Notes: generated from the sequence alone by a model not told the origin. Shown: positions 26,713 to 36,496, counted from the stretch's first letter. The stretch: 64,000 nucleotides of DNA from Roseomonas fluvialis (GCF_022846615.1 NZ_AP025637.1:1296501-1360500), one strand, 5' to 3'. Translations and numbers: made by a program.

Positions 26713-26745
26713 TCAGGCGCTGCGGCTGGTGCGATGAGGTCTCAT
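26713..26745 (-). CDS. Ten-codon leader ORF upstream of ornithine decarboxylase
   Basis: The ORF encodes MRPHRTSRSA and stops with TGA, about 150 bases after the predicted transcription start. Its ATG lies inside a perfect 9-bp stem (26730-26749, arms TGCGATGAG and CTCATCGCA). Three of ten residues are arginine and one is histidine, reminiscent of, though not homologous in obvious sequence to, the E. coli SpeFL ornithine-sensing leader peptide. A clear Shine-Dalgarno sequence is missing (GAGGGAG lies about 26 bases upstream). An overlapping longer frame also ends nearby. Coding is inferred from position and structure only. Confidence 0.4.
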   Translation of the reverse strand: MRPHRTSRSA

Positions 26746-26902
26746 CGCAGGGCGGCGGACAGGCGACACAGGCGGCTCCCTCGAACCTTCCGGCCCACGC
26801 TGGTGGCCGGATCGAACAAAGGACGCGTCCCGTCGTTGCGTGTGGGCCGGGGCCCTGCGGCACGTGCGATGGCGTCAGCGCCCGTACTGGGGCGCGAGCC
26901 GG

Positions 26903-26931
26903 AAAATATGCAGTGTCTTTGCCGATTGCAA
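26903..26931 (-). promoter_or_regulatory. Promoter of the polyamine operon
   Basis: On the minus strand TTGCAA (26926-26931) and TATTTT (26903-26908) have an ideal 17-base spacer, and the A/T-rich -10 stands out in a very GC-rich setting. Transcription would start near 26896. Confidence 0.55.
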
Positions 26932-26942
26932 GAGAAATCGCG

Positions 26943-26956
26943 CGATACCGGTATCG
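26943..26956. promoter_or_regulatory. Perfect 14-bp palindrome upstream of the polyamine promoter
   Basis: CGATACCGGTATCG is a perfect palindrome starting 11 bases upstream of the -35 box, a position suited to an activator or a repressor. No regulator gene is adjacent. Confidence 0.45.
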
Positions 26957-27186
26957 ACGGCACGCATATCGGCCGGGGCTTCCAGCGGTTCAGCCGGAAA
27001 ACCTCCTGGCACGCAATCTTGCGGATGCACGGCGGGGCCTGCCCGCATGTTCCGGACAGCGCGACGACCCTTCGGTGGCGCATTGTGTCCCTCGCGTGCG
27101 GGGCGCCTGCCATCCGCCATGGGCCGATGTCGCCGGTCGAACCCGCGCATGCGTCGCGGCATCACGCCGCCCGGCCGGCTCCGGGG
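26957..27186. other. Intergenic, nothing recognised
   Basis: The rest of the gap between the palindrome and the end of the hydrolase gene shows no ribosome site, no plausible short gene and no clear inverted repeat. It may hold the 3' untranslated region of the hydrolase transcript. Confidence 0.5.
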
Positions 27187-27957
27187 CTACGCCGCCGCTT
27201 CCAGGAACGGCTGCAGCAGCGCGAGGAACCCCGCCGGGTTCTCCGCATGCACCCAATGCCCCGCCGCCGGAACCGTGGCGAAGCGCCGCGCCGGGAACAG
27301 CGCATCGAAGGCGTCGTGATGTTCGGGGCGGATATAGCCGGAGCGTTCCCCCGCCAACACCAGCACCGGCCCGTCGAAGCGTGCGCCTGGCGGGGTGGAA
27401 AAATCCTCGATCTGGGGCATGGCGGCGGCGATCTCTGCCAGACCCAGCCGCCAGGCCGGCGGGTCGCTCTCGAACCGCAGGTTCTGCAAAAGAAAGGCTC
27501 GGATCCCGGCTTCCGGGATGGCGGCTGCGAGCGCGGCATCGGCCTCGCGCCGCGCAAGCCCGTGGCGCAGCACGATCCCCTGCATCGCGGCGACGTATCC
27601 GCGCAACGCGGGCCGGTAGCGGACCGGCGCGATGTCGGCCACCACCAGCCGTTCGACCCGCGCGGTATGCGCGAGCGCGAGCGCCATCGCGACCTTTCCG
27701 CCCATCGAATGACCCAGCACCGCAGCACGCGGCATGCCGGCCGCGTCCATGGTCTGCGCCACATCCGCAGCCATCGCGGCATAGGACATGTCGGGATCGC
27801 GCCCCGACGCGCCGTGGTTGCGCAGGTCGGGCGTCAGCACCCGCATCCGCCGCGCCAGCACGGACCGGATGCCGCCCCAGTTCTGCCCCGCCCCAAACAG
27901 CCCGTGCAGAAGCACCAGCGGTGGGCCCGCGCCGGCCTCGGTCGTGCTCAGGATCAT
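27187..27957 (-). CDS. Alpha/beta hydrolase (YbfF-like esterase)
   Basis: The 256-residue protein has the oxyanion motif LLHGLFGAGQNW, the DLRNHGAS segment typical of YbfF-type esterases, the nucleophile elbow GHSMGGKVAM (Ser84) and a C-terminal AGHWVHAENP supplying the catalytic His. It should hydrolyse acyl esters or thioesters in the cytoplasm. The start overlaps the stop of the upstream EamA gene by 4 bases. Physiological substrate unknown. Confidence 0.87.
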   Translation of the reverse strand: MILSTTEAGAGPPLVLLHGLFGAGQNWGGIRSVLARRMRVLTPDLRNHGASGRDPDMSYAAMAADVAQTMDAAGMPRAAVLGHSMGGKVAMALALAHTARVERLVVADIAPVRYRPALRGYVAAMQGIVLRHGLARREADAALAAAIPEAGIRAFLLQNLRFESDPPAWRLGLAEIAAAMPQIEDFSTPPGARFDGPVLVLAGERSGYIRPEHHDAFDALFPARRFATVPAAGHWVHAENPAGFLALLQPFLEAAA

Positions 27958-28811
27958 GGCCGCGACGCCAGGATGACCGACAGCACGATCAGCGTGCCCC
28001 CCACCGCCATGTCCCAGCCGATCGGCTCGTTCAGCCAGAGCGTGCTGACCAGCACGCCAAAGGCCGGCACCAGCAGGAAGGCGACCGACGCCACCGCGCC
28101 CGGCAGTCGCCGCCCCACCTCGATCACGCACCAGGTTCCGATCGGCGCCACGATCAGCCCGATATACAGCATGTAGGGCCAGGCCGGGCCGAAGATGCCG
28201 CCCGAAGGCTCGAGCACCAGCGCGAAGGGCAGGATCAGCAGCGTGGCCAGACCGAAGCACCAGGGCAGCAATTCGAAGACTGGCGTGGGCGGCGGCCATT
28301 TGCGCGTGGTCACGATGGCGAGCGTCCAGAACAGCGCGGCCGCCATCAGCATCAGGTGTCCCAGCACCTGGTCCATGCTGGACCAGTCCACGCCCCAGGG
28401 CCCGGTCAGCGCTGCGACGCCCGCAAGGCCCAGCCCCGCCGCGACCCAGCGATGCGCCGGCACCTTCTCCCCCAACACCAGCACCGAGAGCGGAATCAGC
28501 CAATAGGTCACGACCGCCGAGATGATGGCCGTGCGCCCGGCCTGCACGATCATCAGCGCCGCATGCGCCAGGATGAAGAAGGCGCCGAGCTGCAGCAGCC
28601 CCAGCGCAAACACCGACGGCAGGTCGCGCCGCTTGGGCAGGTGCAGGCGCCCAAGTGCCGCCAGCAGCACCGCGCAGGCCACCGCGGCCAACCCCGCACG
28701 CCCCATCGCGAACCACATCGGCGTGGCATTCGCGAGCGCTGCCTTGGTCACGGGCCAGGCGCCGCCGAACAACACGATCGCCACGAGCAGAAGGTGAAGG
28801 GCCGAGCGCAT
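27954..28811 (-). CDS. EamA/DMT-family transporter
   Basis: The 285-residue membrane protein has ten helices and two EamA repeats; VLFGGAWPVTKAALANATPMWFAMGRAGLAA opens the first (broken here into known blocks such as WPVTKAAL) and LVPAFGVLVSTLWLNEPIG lies in the second. It probably exports a small metabolite. It is co-translated with the downstream alpha/beta hydrolase (ATGA overlap), so the transporter and hydrolase may act on the same compound class (inference). Confidence 0.85.
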   Translation of the reverse strand: MRSALHLLLVAIVLFGGAWPVTKAALANATPMWFAMGRAGLAAVACAVLLAALGRLHLPKRRDLPSVFALGLLQLGAFFILAHAALMIVQAGRTAIISAVVTYWLIPLSVLVLGEKVPAHRWVAAGLGLAGVAALTGPWGVDWSSMDQVLGHLMLMAAALFWTLAIVTTRKWPPPTPVFELLPWCFGLATLLILPFALVLEPSGGIFGPAWPYMLYIGLIVAPIGTWCVIEVGRRLPGAVASVAFLLVPAFGVLVSTLWLNEPIGWDMAVGGTLIVLSVILASRP

Positions 28812-28913
28812 GACGATGTTGGGCGGGTCCCGGGCCGTGTATGGAACCGCGCGTCAGACGCGGGTCGCGCACTATTTATGAGCGCGAATGATGGAATCTG
28901 GAAGGTGCCGCGG

Positions 28914-30251
28914 TCAGCCGCAGGCGGCGATCATCTCGGCGCGGATGCGCACCGCGTCACGGCCTGCGTCGGGCGGCGCGTCCGCGGCGGTGATGATGCT
29001 GCCCGCGGGCACGTCGCGCACCAGGCGGATGCCGTGCGCGAGGCCGATCGGCAGGGCGTCCATCGCACGCGACCGCGCCGCCGGGATGCACTTGCCCCAG
29101 GCGCAGGCGCCGCCCTCGCCATCGAGCGTCTCGCCGGCGCGCAGGGTGCGCTTGGCCACTGCCACCACGTCCCCGCGCCAGGCGTCGCCGCAGCCGGTCG
29201 GCTCGCGCCGCAAGACCGCCGAGGCGACCGAGACACCCAGCTCCAGCCCGATGAAGTGATAGGGCCGCCAGAGCGCGGCGTAGCGCCCGGACGGGTCGGT
29301 CGCGACGCCATATTCGGTGAAGCAGCGGCGCGCGTAGTCGGTCTCGCCCTCGAACACGGCAAACACACCCCAGCGCAGGTTGTCGGGGATGTCGCTGCCG
29401 TCGCGGCGCACCGAGGAGACAACCTCGACCATCCCCTTGCGCGGCAGGATCCCGCCCTCGTTGTGCGGGCGCAGGATGGCCGGGAGTTCCGACGTACCTG
29501 CGGGCGGGAAGGCCAGCCCGTCCTCGGGCGGCGCGAGGCCGGTGGCGTTCGCGATCGCCGCCATCTCGATGCCGGACTTGGTGCCATCGAGGAAGGAGTT
29601 GAACATTTGCGGGTTCATCCCGCCCTCGCGCGCCTGCTGTTCGGTCAGCCCGTAATGGCCCCAGACGGTCTCGGGCGTGCTGGCATGGAAGTCCGGCAGG
29701 TACTTGGTGCCCTTGCCGGCGGCGATGACGGTGAAGCCGCCGGCGCGCAGCGTGTCCACCATCTCGCAGACCAGCGCGGGCTGGTCGCCATAGGCCATGG
29801 AATAGACCACGCCGGCGGCGGCGGCCTCGCGCGCCAACAGCGGGCCGGCGAGGACATCGGCCTCCACATTGACCATCACGACGTGCTTGCCCTGCGCGAT
29901 GGCGGCGCGGGCATGGCGCAGCCCGGCCTCGGGATGGCCGGTGCATTCCACCACCACGTCGATGCGCGGGTCGGCGATCAGCGCCATCGCGTCCTCGGTC
30001 AGGTGCGTGGCGCCGGTGGCGATGGCGTCGTCCAGCGTCGCGGCGTCGTAGGAGCCATCGGGCCAGTGGATGCGCGCCAGCGCCGCCCGCGCGCGCGGGA
30101 TCGACAGGTCCGCGATGCCGGCCACGTGCATCCCCGCCGTGCGGCGCGCCTGATGCAGGAACATCGACCCGAACTTGCCCGCACCGATCTGCGCGATGCG
30201 GATGGGGCGGCCGGCCTCGGCGCGGGCCAGCAGCAGGCGGTGCAGGTTCAT
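28914..30251 (-). CDS. NAD(P)-dependent oxidoreductase with C-terminal SAF domain
   Basis: The 445-residue protein combines an N-terminal Rossmann domain (RIAQIGAGKFGSMFLHQA, about residues 17-34, then VVECTGHPEAG and VVMVNVEADVL, as in homoserine-dehydrogenase-like enzymes), a central catalytic region (AAGKGTKYLPDFHASTPETV) and a C-terminal SAF-like domain (GIRLVRDVPAGSIITAADA). Such proteins sit in sugar-acid and branched-sugar catabolic loci in related bacteria, but the substrate is not established. No sugar-acid genes flank it here. A small membrane protein gene lies 10 bases upstream. Confidence 0.75.
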   Translation of the reverse strand: MNLHRLLLARAEAGRPIRIAQIGAGKFGSMFLHQARRTAGMHVAGIADLSIPRARAALARIHWPDGSYDAATLDDAIATGATHLTEDAMALIADPRIDVVVECTGHPEAGLRHARAAIAQGKHVVMVNVEADVLAGPLLAREAAAAGVVYSMAYGDQPALVCEMVDTLRAGGFTVIAAGKGTKYLPDFHASTPETVWGHYGLTEQQAREGGMNPQMFNSFLDGTKSGIEMAAIANATGLAPPEDGLAFPPAGTSELPAILRPHNEGGILPRKGMVEVVSSVRRDGSDIPDNLRWGVFAVFEGETDYARRCFTEYGVATDPSGRYAALWRPYHFIGLELGVSVASAVLRREPTGCGDAWRGDVVAVAKRTLRAGETLDGEGGACAWGKCIPAARSRAMDALPIGLAHGIRLVRDVPAGSIITAADAPPDAGRDAVRIRAEMIAACG

Positions 30252-30261
30252 CGAGCAGCCC

Positions 30262-30444
30262 TCAGGGGTTGCGCCATGGCCGCGGCCGATGGCCGGGGAG
30301 GTGGGCGGCGCGCAGCTTCACCATCGCGGCCGCCGTCAGCGCCAGCACCGCCGCACCGGCCGCGAAGGCGCGCCCGGCGCCGCGTGGCAGGCGCGCCACC
30401 AGCACGGCGAGCAGCACGGCGACGATGAGCAGGGCGAAGAACAT
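30262..30444 (-). CDS. Small membrane protein, unknown
   Basis: This 60-residue ORF has two hydrophobic segments (about residues 2-17 and 27-44) and a basic, His/Pro-rich tail. It ends 10 bases before the SAF-domain oxidoreductase and could be co-transcribed with it. No clear ribosome site and no recognised family; coding is plausible from hydrophobic pattern and position only. Confidence 0.45.
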   Translation of the reverse strand: MFFALLIVAVLLAVLVARLPRGAGRAFAAGAAVLALTAAAMVKLRAAHLPGHRPRPWRNP

Positions 30445-30496
30445 GGCGGCTGCAGCCTATCATGCCCTGCGCCATGCCGGCGACGTCGGCCGGGCG

Positions 30497-30976
30497 TCAG
30501 GCTTGGCCGGGCCAGAGCGCGACCTCGATGACATCCGGTTCGACCGGTACGCTGTCGTCGCGGCTGCCCTCGAATTCCATCCAGGCGATGCGGACCGCCA
30601 CCGCCTCGGACTCCAACAGGAACAGCGGGCCGGCCGGCAGGGGATCCGGCATCGACGGGCTGGAGATCGCGAAGCTCCGCGAGGGAAAACGTGCCTGGAC
30701 CGTCTCGACCCGCGTCCAGGGATTGCCGCTCATCGGCTCGACAGGCGCGTGTTCCGGCTCGGTGCCGTAGATCGCGATGCGGATGTGCTGCTGCAGGCAG
30801 CCCTGCGTATAGACCACGAGCCCCGTCGGCGGGACGAAAAGGCCGCGCTGCTCCATCTCGGGCGTGATCTCGACGGGAGCGATGACATCCGCCCCCGCGC
30901 GATCCACGAGGTAGAATTGGCCGTAGTCGGATTGCCAGGCGAAGGTCGCCCAGCCGCGTGGTGACACAAAGCGCAT
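30497..30976 (-). CDS. Hypothetical protein
   Basis: The 159-residue protein starts MRFVSPRGWATFAWQSDYGQ and is rich in aromatic and acidic residues with no signal peptide or membrane helix. The ATG at 30976 follows GGAGAG at a suitable distance; an upstream ATG at 31012 lacks one. The sequence looks like a beta-rich soluble protein. I do not recognise the family, and its neighbours (a small membrane protein and an SDR) do not indicate a role. Confidence 0.6.
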   Translation of the reverse strand: MRFVSPRGWATFAWQSDYGQFYLVDRAGADVIAPVEITPEMEQRGLFVPPTGLVVYTQGCLQQHIRIAIYGTEPEHAPVEPMSGNPWTRVETVQARFPSRSFAISSPSMPDPLPAGPLFLLESEAVAVRIAWMEFEGSRDDSVPVEPDVIEVALWPGQA

Positions 30977-31056
30977 CGAGCCGTCTCTCCAGCTTGTCGG
31001 ACCGTCCTGCATGCCCGTCCCGCGCCGGGTCGGGTCTCAGGACCGGCGCGCACCGA

Positions 31057-31797
31057 TCAGTCCATGTAGATCCCGCCATTGATGTGGATCGTCTCGCCGG
31101 TCACGAAGGCCGCGGCGTCCGAGGCCAGGAAGGCGATCACCGAGGCCACTTCCTCCGGCGTTCCGAAGCGCTTCATCGGCGTGGCGGCGATCAGCGCCGC
31201 GCCGTTCTCGCGCATGATGGCTTCGGTCATCGGCGTCGCGATGATCCCCGGCGAGACGCAGTTCGCGCGCACCCCGCGCGGGCTGAGTTCATGCACCAGC
31301 GATCGCGTGAAGCCCAGCACCGCGGCCTTGCAGGCGGCGTAATGCGCATGCCGCACCGACCCGCGATGCCCCGCCATCGAGGCGATGTTCACCACGCTGC
31401 CGCGGCGGCGCAACAGCGGCATCGCTGCGCGCGTCGCGTAGAACACACCATCCAGGTTCACGGCGATGGTGCGGTGCCAGTCCTCGTCGGACATGGCGGT
31501 GACGTCCTGCTCGACATACAGCCCGGCGCCGGTGACCAGGATGTCGATGCCGCCGAATTCGCGTCCGGCGAGCGCCACGGCCTCGTCCACTTCGGCGCGT
31601 TGCGTCACGTCCATGCGCGTGGTGACGATGCGGCCCTGCGCCTCGGGCAGCGCGGCCGCGAAGGTGGCCAGCGCGGCGGGGTCGAGGTCCCCTAGCACCA
31701 GATGCGCGCCGAGTTGCCGGAACAGCGCGGCGGTCGCGCGCGGGATGCCGCCATTGCCGCCCGTGATCAGGGCCACCTTGCCCGCCAGGTCGAACAT
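31057..31797 (-). CDS. Short-chain dehydrogenase/reductase
   Basis: The 246-residue classical SDR has ALITGGNGGIPRATA at the cofactor site (a slight variant of TGxxxGIG, with Pro after Ile), NIASMAG for the catalytic Ser and HYAACKAA for Tyr/Lys. The ending TGETIHINGGIYMD is typical. Its start shares one base with the stop of the quinone oxidoreductase gene (TGATG), so both are made together and may act in sequence on a carbonyl compound. Confidence 0.87.
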   Translation of the reverse strand: MFDLAGKVALITGGNGGIPRATAALFRQLGAHLVLGDLDPAALATFAAALPEAQGRIVTTRMDVTQRAEVDEAVALAGREFGGIDILVTGAGLYVEQDVTAMSDEDWHRTIAVNLDGVFYATRAAMPLLRRRGSVVNIASMAGHRGSVRHAHYAACKAAVLGFTRSLVHELSPRGVRANCVSPGIIATPMTEAIMRENGAALIAATPMKRFGTPEEVASVIAFLASDAAAFVTGETIHINGGIYMD

Positions 31798-32804
31798 CAC
31801 GCCGCGACCTGCAGCATGATCTTGCCGATATGCGCGCTGCTCTCCATCAGCGCATGCGCCTGCGCAGCCTCGGCCAGCGGGAAGGTGCGGAAGATCTCGG
31901 GCCCGCAACGCCCGTCTGCCAGCAGCGGCCAGACCTTCGCTTCCAGCGCGGCGGCGATGGCACCCTTCTGCGCCGTCGTGCGCGGGCGCATCGTGGACCC
32001 GGTCACGGTCAGCCGCTTCACCATGATGGGGCGCAGGTCCACCGCCTCGGCCTGGTGGCCGCCCAGGAAGGCAATGATGACCAGGCGCCCGTCGAGTGCG
32101 AGCGAGCGCAGGTTGCGCGCGAAATACGCCGCGCCGACCATGTCCAGGATCACGTCCACGCCGCGCCCGTCGGTCAGGTGCTTCACCTCGGTGCCGAAGT
32201 CCTGCGTCTTGTAGTCGATCGCCGCATCGGCGCCGAGGCGCAGGCAGGCCTCGACCTTCTCCGCGCTGCCGGCGGTGGCGAAGACCTTCGCGCCGAAGGC
32301 CTTGGCCAGCTGCAGGGCCGTGACGCCGATGCCCGAGGTGCCGCCATGCACCAGCACCGTCTCGCCCGCCGCCAGGCGCCCATGGCCGAACAGGTTGGCC
32401 CAGACGGTGAAATAGGTCTCGGGCAGCGCGGCGGCGCGCAGCGCGTCGTAGCCGGCGGGCCAGGGCAGGGTCTGCGCCTCGGGTGCCGTGCAGTATTCGG
32501 CATAGGCGCCGCCATTGGTCAGCGCGCAGACGCGATCGCCCGGCTTGAAGCGCGTGACGGCTGAGCCTGCGGCCACCACCTCGCCCGCGCATTCCAGGCC
32601 GAGGATCGGGCTGGCGCCCGGCGGCGGCGGATAGGATCCGCTGCGCTGCGCGACATCGGGGCGGTTCACGCCGGTGGCAATCACGCGGATCAACACCTCG
32701 TCCGGTTGAGGAGCGGGCAGGGGGCCACGCGCGGGCACCAGCACCTCCGGCCCACCGCCGCCACCATGCGCGATGAAGGTCATCTCCTGCGGCAGGCTGG
32801 ACAT
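31797..32804 (-). CDS. NADPH:quinone oxidoreductase / zinc-independent MDR protein
   Basis: The 335-residue medium-chain reductase matches the quinone oxidoreductase/PIG3-type branch: [20 protein letters not shown] near the N terminus, [28 protein letters not shown] for NADPH, and the PIG3-like [18 protein letters not shown] late in the chain. Zinc ligands of alcohol dehydrogenases are absent. It probably reduces quinones or enones. It is coupled to the SDR below and faces the binding-protein gene at 33006 across a 201-bp control region. Confidence 0.87.
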   Translation of the reverse strand: MSSLPQEMTFIAHGGGGGPEVLVPARGPLPAPQPDEVLIRVIATGVNRPDVAQRSGSYPPPPGASPILGLECAGEVVAAGSAVTRFKPGDRVCALTNGGAYAEYCTAPEAQTLPWPAGYDALRAAALPETYFTVWANLFGHGRLAAGETVLVHGGTSGIGVTALQLAKAFGAKVFATAGSAEKVEACLRLGADAAIDYKTQDFGTEVKHLTDGRGVDVILDMVGAAYFARNLRSLALDGRLVIIAFLGGHQAEAVDLRPIMVKRLTVTGSTMRPRTTAQKGAIAAALEAKVWPLLADGRCGPEIFRTFPLAEAAQAHALMESSAHIGKIMLQVAA

Positions 32805-32900
32805 GGCGTTTTCCCGTACGATCCGGGCGGACCATCCGCCCGGCGGCGCCGCGGCGTCAAGGCGCGGCGCGCGCGTCTGGCAAGGCATGGTGCGCGAAGC

Positions 32901-32955
32901 TTGCAATGCATGGCGCGTGCATCTTGGAATGCGCGGTGGGCGCATCTTGCAACGC
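32901..32955. repeat. Three 23-bp-phased direct repeats in a divergent promoter region
   Basis: TTGCAATGC (32901-32909), TTGGAATGC (32924-32932) and TTGCAACGC (32947-32955) recur every 23 bases, each preceded by GC(A)(T)C. The period is close to two helical turns, so all copies face the same side of DNA. They lie between the quinone oxidoreductase start and the binding-protein start and are probably regulator-binding sites. Confidence 0.55.
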
Positions 32956-33005
32956 TGCCCGGCAGCGCCGAACATCACGCGCGGCCACGCCGCAGAAGGA
33001 CCGCC

Positions 33006-34235
33006 ATGCCTGCCATCCGTCGCCGACCGCTGCTGGGGGCGCTCGCCGCCGCCGCGGCGGCGCCGCGCATCGCGCAGGCACAGGCGCAGGCGAACGAATT
33101 GCGGATCGGCGCGCTTTTCCCGTTTTCCGGCACGCTGGCACAGCTCGGTGACGAAAGCTTCCGCGGGCTCGAACTCGCGGTCGAGGACCGCAACGCCGCG
33201 GGCGGCGTGGCCGGGCGGCAGCTGCGCCTGGTGCGCGGCGACGCGGCCGACCAGGCGCAGGCCGTGGCCGAGTCGCGCCGGCTGATGACCACCGAGCGCG
33301 TCGCGGCGATCTTCGGCACCTATGCCTCGCCGCCCTCCTTTGCCGCGACCCAGGTCGCGGAGGTGCAGGGCATCGCGTATCTCGAACTCGGCGCGCTGTC
33401 GGACAGCATCACCGAGCGCGGGCTGCGCGGCGTGTTCCGTACCTGCCCACGCGCCGCCGACTACGGCGTCGTCTCGGTCGACGCGGTGCAGGAGGTGCTG
33501 GCGCCGGCCTGGGGGGTCGATCCCCGTGCGCTGCGGATCGTCCTGTTGCACGAGGACGGGCTCGACGGCCAGGGCGTGGCCGCCGCGCAAGAGGCCGAAT
33601 TTCGCCGCCGCGGCTTCGCACAGGTCGAACGCATCGGCTACGCCGCGCGCAGCGCCGAATTTCCGCCGCTGGTCCAGCGCCTGCGCGGCGCGGGCACCGA
33701 GGTGGTGCTGCATGCCGGGCGGCAGAATGACATCCTGCTGTTCTTCCGCGGCCTTGAGGAGGCCGGCTGGCGGCCGCGCATGGTGGTGGGCGCGGGCGGC
33801 GGCTATTCGCTCGGCGACACCGCGCGCGCCATCGGCCCGGCCTTCGAGGGCGTGATGAACGTGGACGTGCCCCAATTCGCCATCAGCGACACCTTCGCGC
33901 CGGGCGCGGCTGCATTCGCCGAGGCCTACAAGCGCCGTTTCGGCGCCGACCCGCGCTCCGGCCATTCGCTGTCGAACTTCGTGGGCGCGCAGGCTTGCCT
34001 GGAGGCCATGCAGCGCGCCGGCGGCGCCGAACGCGACCGGCTGCGCACAGCGCTGCTCGCGACCGACATCCCCGAGGGCGGCACCGCCAATGGCTGGGGC
34101 CTGCGCTTCGACGAGCGCGGCCAGAACACCCGCGCCCGCCCGCTGCTGATGCAGTGGCAGGGCGGGCGCCAGGTCACGATCTTTCCAGCGGACGCGGCGG
34201 TGACCTCGCCGCGCGGCCGGATGGGCATGGGCTGA
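33006..34235 (+). CDS. ABC transporter substrate-binding protein, branched-chain amino acid/urea type
   Basis: The 409-residue protein has a signal peptide ([20 protein letters not shown] to AQAQA) and a periplasmic-binding-protein type 1 fold (Peripla_BP_6): [38 protein letters not shown], and [10 protein letters not shown] in the ligand site. It should bind an amino acid, amide or aromatic acid. AGAAGGA is a good ribosome site. No livHMGF-type permease or ATPase gene is adjacent, so it is an orphan receptor that must borrow a transporter or act as a sensor. Confidence 0.88.
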   Translation: MPAIRRRPLLGALAAAAAAPRIAQAQAQANELRIGALFPFSGTLAQLGDESFRGLELAVEDRNAAGGVAGRQLRLVRGDAADQAQAVAESRRLMTTERVAAIFGTYASPPSFAATQVAEVQGIAYLELGALSDSITERGLRGVFRTCPRAADYGVVSVDAVQEVLAPAWGVDPRALRIVLLHEDGLDGQGVAAAQEAEFRRRGFAQVERIGYAARSAEFPPLVQRLRGAGTEVVLHAGRQNDILLFFRGLEEAGWRPRMVVGAGGGYSLGDTARAIGPAFEGVMNVDVPQFAISDTFAPGAAAFAEAYKRRFGADPRSGHSLSNFVGAQACLEAMQRAGGAERDRLRTALLATDIPEGGTANGWGLRFDERGQNTRARPLLMQWQGGRQVTIFPADAAVTSPRGRMGMG

Positions 34236-34291
34236 CACAGCGCCGTTCGGCGCATCCTGCAGTCCGGCATAGGCTTGGGCCCCAACCCGGA

Positions 34292-34351
34292 CACCCATCC
34301 AGTACGATAAACCTTTTGGGTGGCTAGGTTGGGGAGCAGGCCGGGGCCGGC
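34292..34351 (+). repeat. Dispersed hairpin repeat, copy B
   Basis: This 60-bp segment between two convergent genes is the second copy of the repeat at 6466-6523, in the same orientation. CACCCA (34292-34297) and TGGGTG (34317-34322) pair as in copy A, with a different loop, followed by the conserved GGGGAGC. The unequal loops with conserved stems suggest selection on the structure. Confidence 0.6.
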
Positions 34352-34382
34352 ATTCTCAAGCGGTCGCCGAACGCCCGGCCGG

Positions 34383-35360
34383 TCAGGACGGGCGGATGCC
34401 CGCCGCGCGGATCACCGGCGTCCACTTCGCCATCTCGCTTGCGAGGAAGCGTGCGGCGCTATCGGGCGTGCTGTCGGTGGTGACGTTCATGGTCATCTGC
34501 GACAGCCGTTCCTGCACCGCGGGCAGCGCCAGCGCACGGTTGAAGGCGCCGTTGATCGCCTGCACCACCGGGGCCGGCGTGCCGGACGGCGTCATCGCCA
34601 TGTGCCAAGTGTAGCATTCGAAATCCGGCACGCCGCCCTCGATGAAGGTCGGGATGTCGGGCGCATAGGGCATGCGCGTGCGTGTGCTGATCGCGAGCGC
34701 GCGCAGTTCTCCGCGCTGGATATACGGCAGCGCGCCGGCGGCGACGTCGAAGATCATCGGGATGCGGCCCGACAGCACCTCCGGCATGGCGGCCGAGGAG
34801 CCGCGGAAGGAGATGTGGTTCACCTGCAGCCGGCCCGCCATGAACAGAAACAGCTCGGTCCCAAGATGCACCGCGCCGCCATTGCCTGACGAGGCGTAGT
34901 CGTACTTGCCCGGGTTTGCGCGCAGCAGCGCGATCAGCTCGGGCAGGGTGCGCGCCGGGAAGTCCTTGTTCACCAGCATGATCTGCGGGATCTGGCCAAT
35001 GAAGGCGGCCGGCGTGAAATCCGCCACCGGGTCGAAGGGCAGGCGTTCGAACAGGCCCGGCAGGTAGGCGTGGCCCACCGTCGTGTACAGGATGGTCTGG
35101 CCATCCTTCGGCGCCTTCGCCACCAGGTCCGTGCCGATCACGACGCCCGAGCCGGTGCGGTTCTCCACCACGATCCGGTGCGGCAGCGCCTTCGACATCT
35201 CGTCGGCCAGCAGCCGCGCGGGAATGTCGGTGGGGCCGCCGGCGGCGAAGGGGACAACGAGCCGCGCCGGGGCGCTCGGCCAGGCGGCGGACTGGGCGCG
35301 GGCGGCGACTGGCGCCATCGCGCCGGCGGCAGCAAGGCCGAGGATGTGACGACGATTCAT
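34383..35360 (-). CDS. Bug/TctC-family tripartite tricarboxylate receptor protein
   Basis: The 325-residue protein has a signal peptide (MNRRHILGLAAAGAMAPVAA) and Bug motifs: LVVPFAAGGPTDIPARLLAD, IVVENRTGSGVVIGTDLVAK, DGQTILYTT and ISFRGSSAAMPEVLSGRIPM. A GGGAGG ribosome site precedes the start. It follows the ugp operon on the same strand with a 64-bp gap and may be read through from it, but Bug proteins do not serve ABC transporters. No tctAB genes are near. Confidence 0.9.
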   Translation of the reverse strand: MNRRHILGLAAAGAMAPVAARAQSAAWPSAPARLVVPFAAGGPTDIPARLLADEMSKALPHRIVVENRTGSGVVIGTDLVAKAPKDGQTILYTTVGHAYLPGLFERLPFDPVADFTPAAFIGQIPQIMLVNKDFPARTLPELIALLRANPGKYDYASSGNGGAVHLGTELFLFMAGRLQVNHISFRGSSAAMPEVLSGRIPMIFDVAAGALPYIQRGELRALAISTRTRMPYAPDIPTFIEGGVPDFECYTWHMAMTPSGTPAPVVQAINGAFNRALALPAVQERLSQMTMNVTTDSTPDSAARFLASEMAKWTPVIRAAGIRPS

Positions 35361-35424
35361 TGGATGGCCTCCCGACAGGACGTGCCGGTATGTGACCTTG
35401 CGCTGCCGCCGGGTCAATGGCGGG

Positions 35425-36492
<1,068 letters not shown>

Positions 36493-36496
36493 GCGC

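Larger units (their letters stand above)
26542..26896 (-). promoter_or_regulatory. Structured 5' leader of the ornithine decarboxylase operon (speF-leader candidate)
   Basis: About 350 bases separate a good promoter from the decarboxylase start and contain no long gene. On the minus strand the leader holds, in order, a 20-base hairpin at 26730-26749 that contains the start of a 10-codon ORF, GCAGCG/CGCTGC arms around the end of that ORF, a hairpin at 26661-26687, a UUCG-loop hairpin at 26581-26607 and GGGCGCGCCC at 26566-26575. Location and host lineage match the alphaproteobacterial speF leader RNA (Rfam RF00518), which precedes ornithine decarboxylase genes; no covariance search could be run. 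This accounts for most of the 645-bp gap at 26542-27186. Confidence 0.6.

Noticed and set aside
28812..28913. Promoter for the EamA/hydrolase operon with a TAAATA -10
   Set aside because: The A/T-rich hexamer stands out on the minus strand, but no acceptable -35 lies 15-19 bases upstream, so it was not listed as a feature.
26913..30428. A 1171-codon plus-strand open frame across several minus-strand genes
   Set aside because: It is antisense to clearly recognisable hydrolase, EamA and oxidoreductase genes; its translation is low-complexity Arg/Pro/Ala typical of GC-driven shadow frames.
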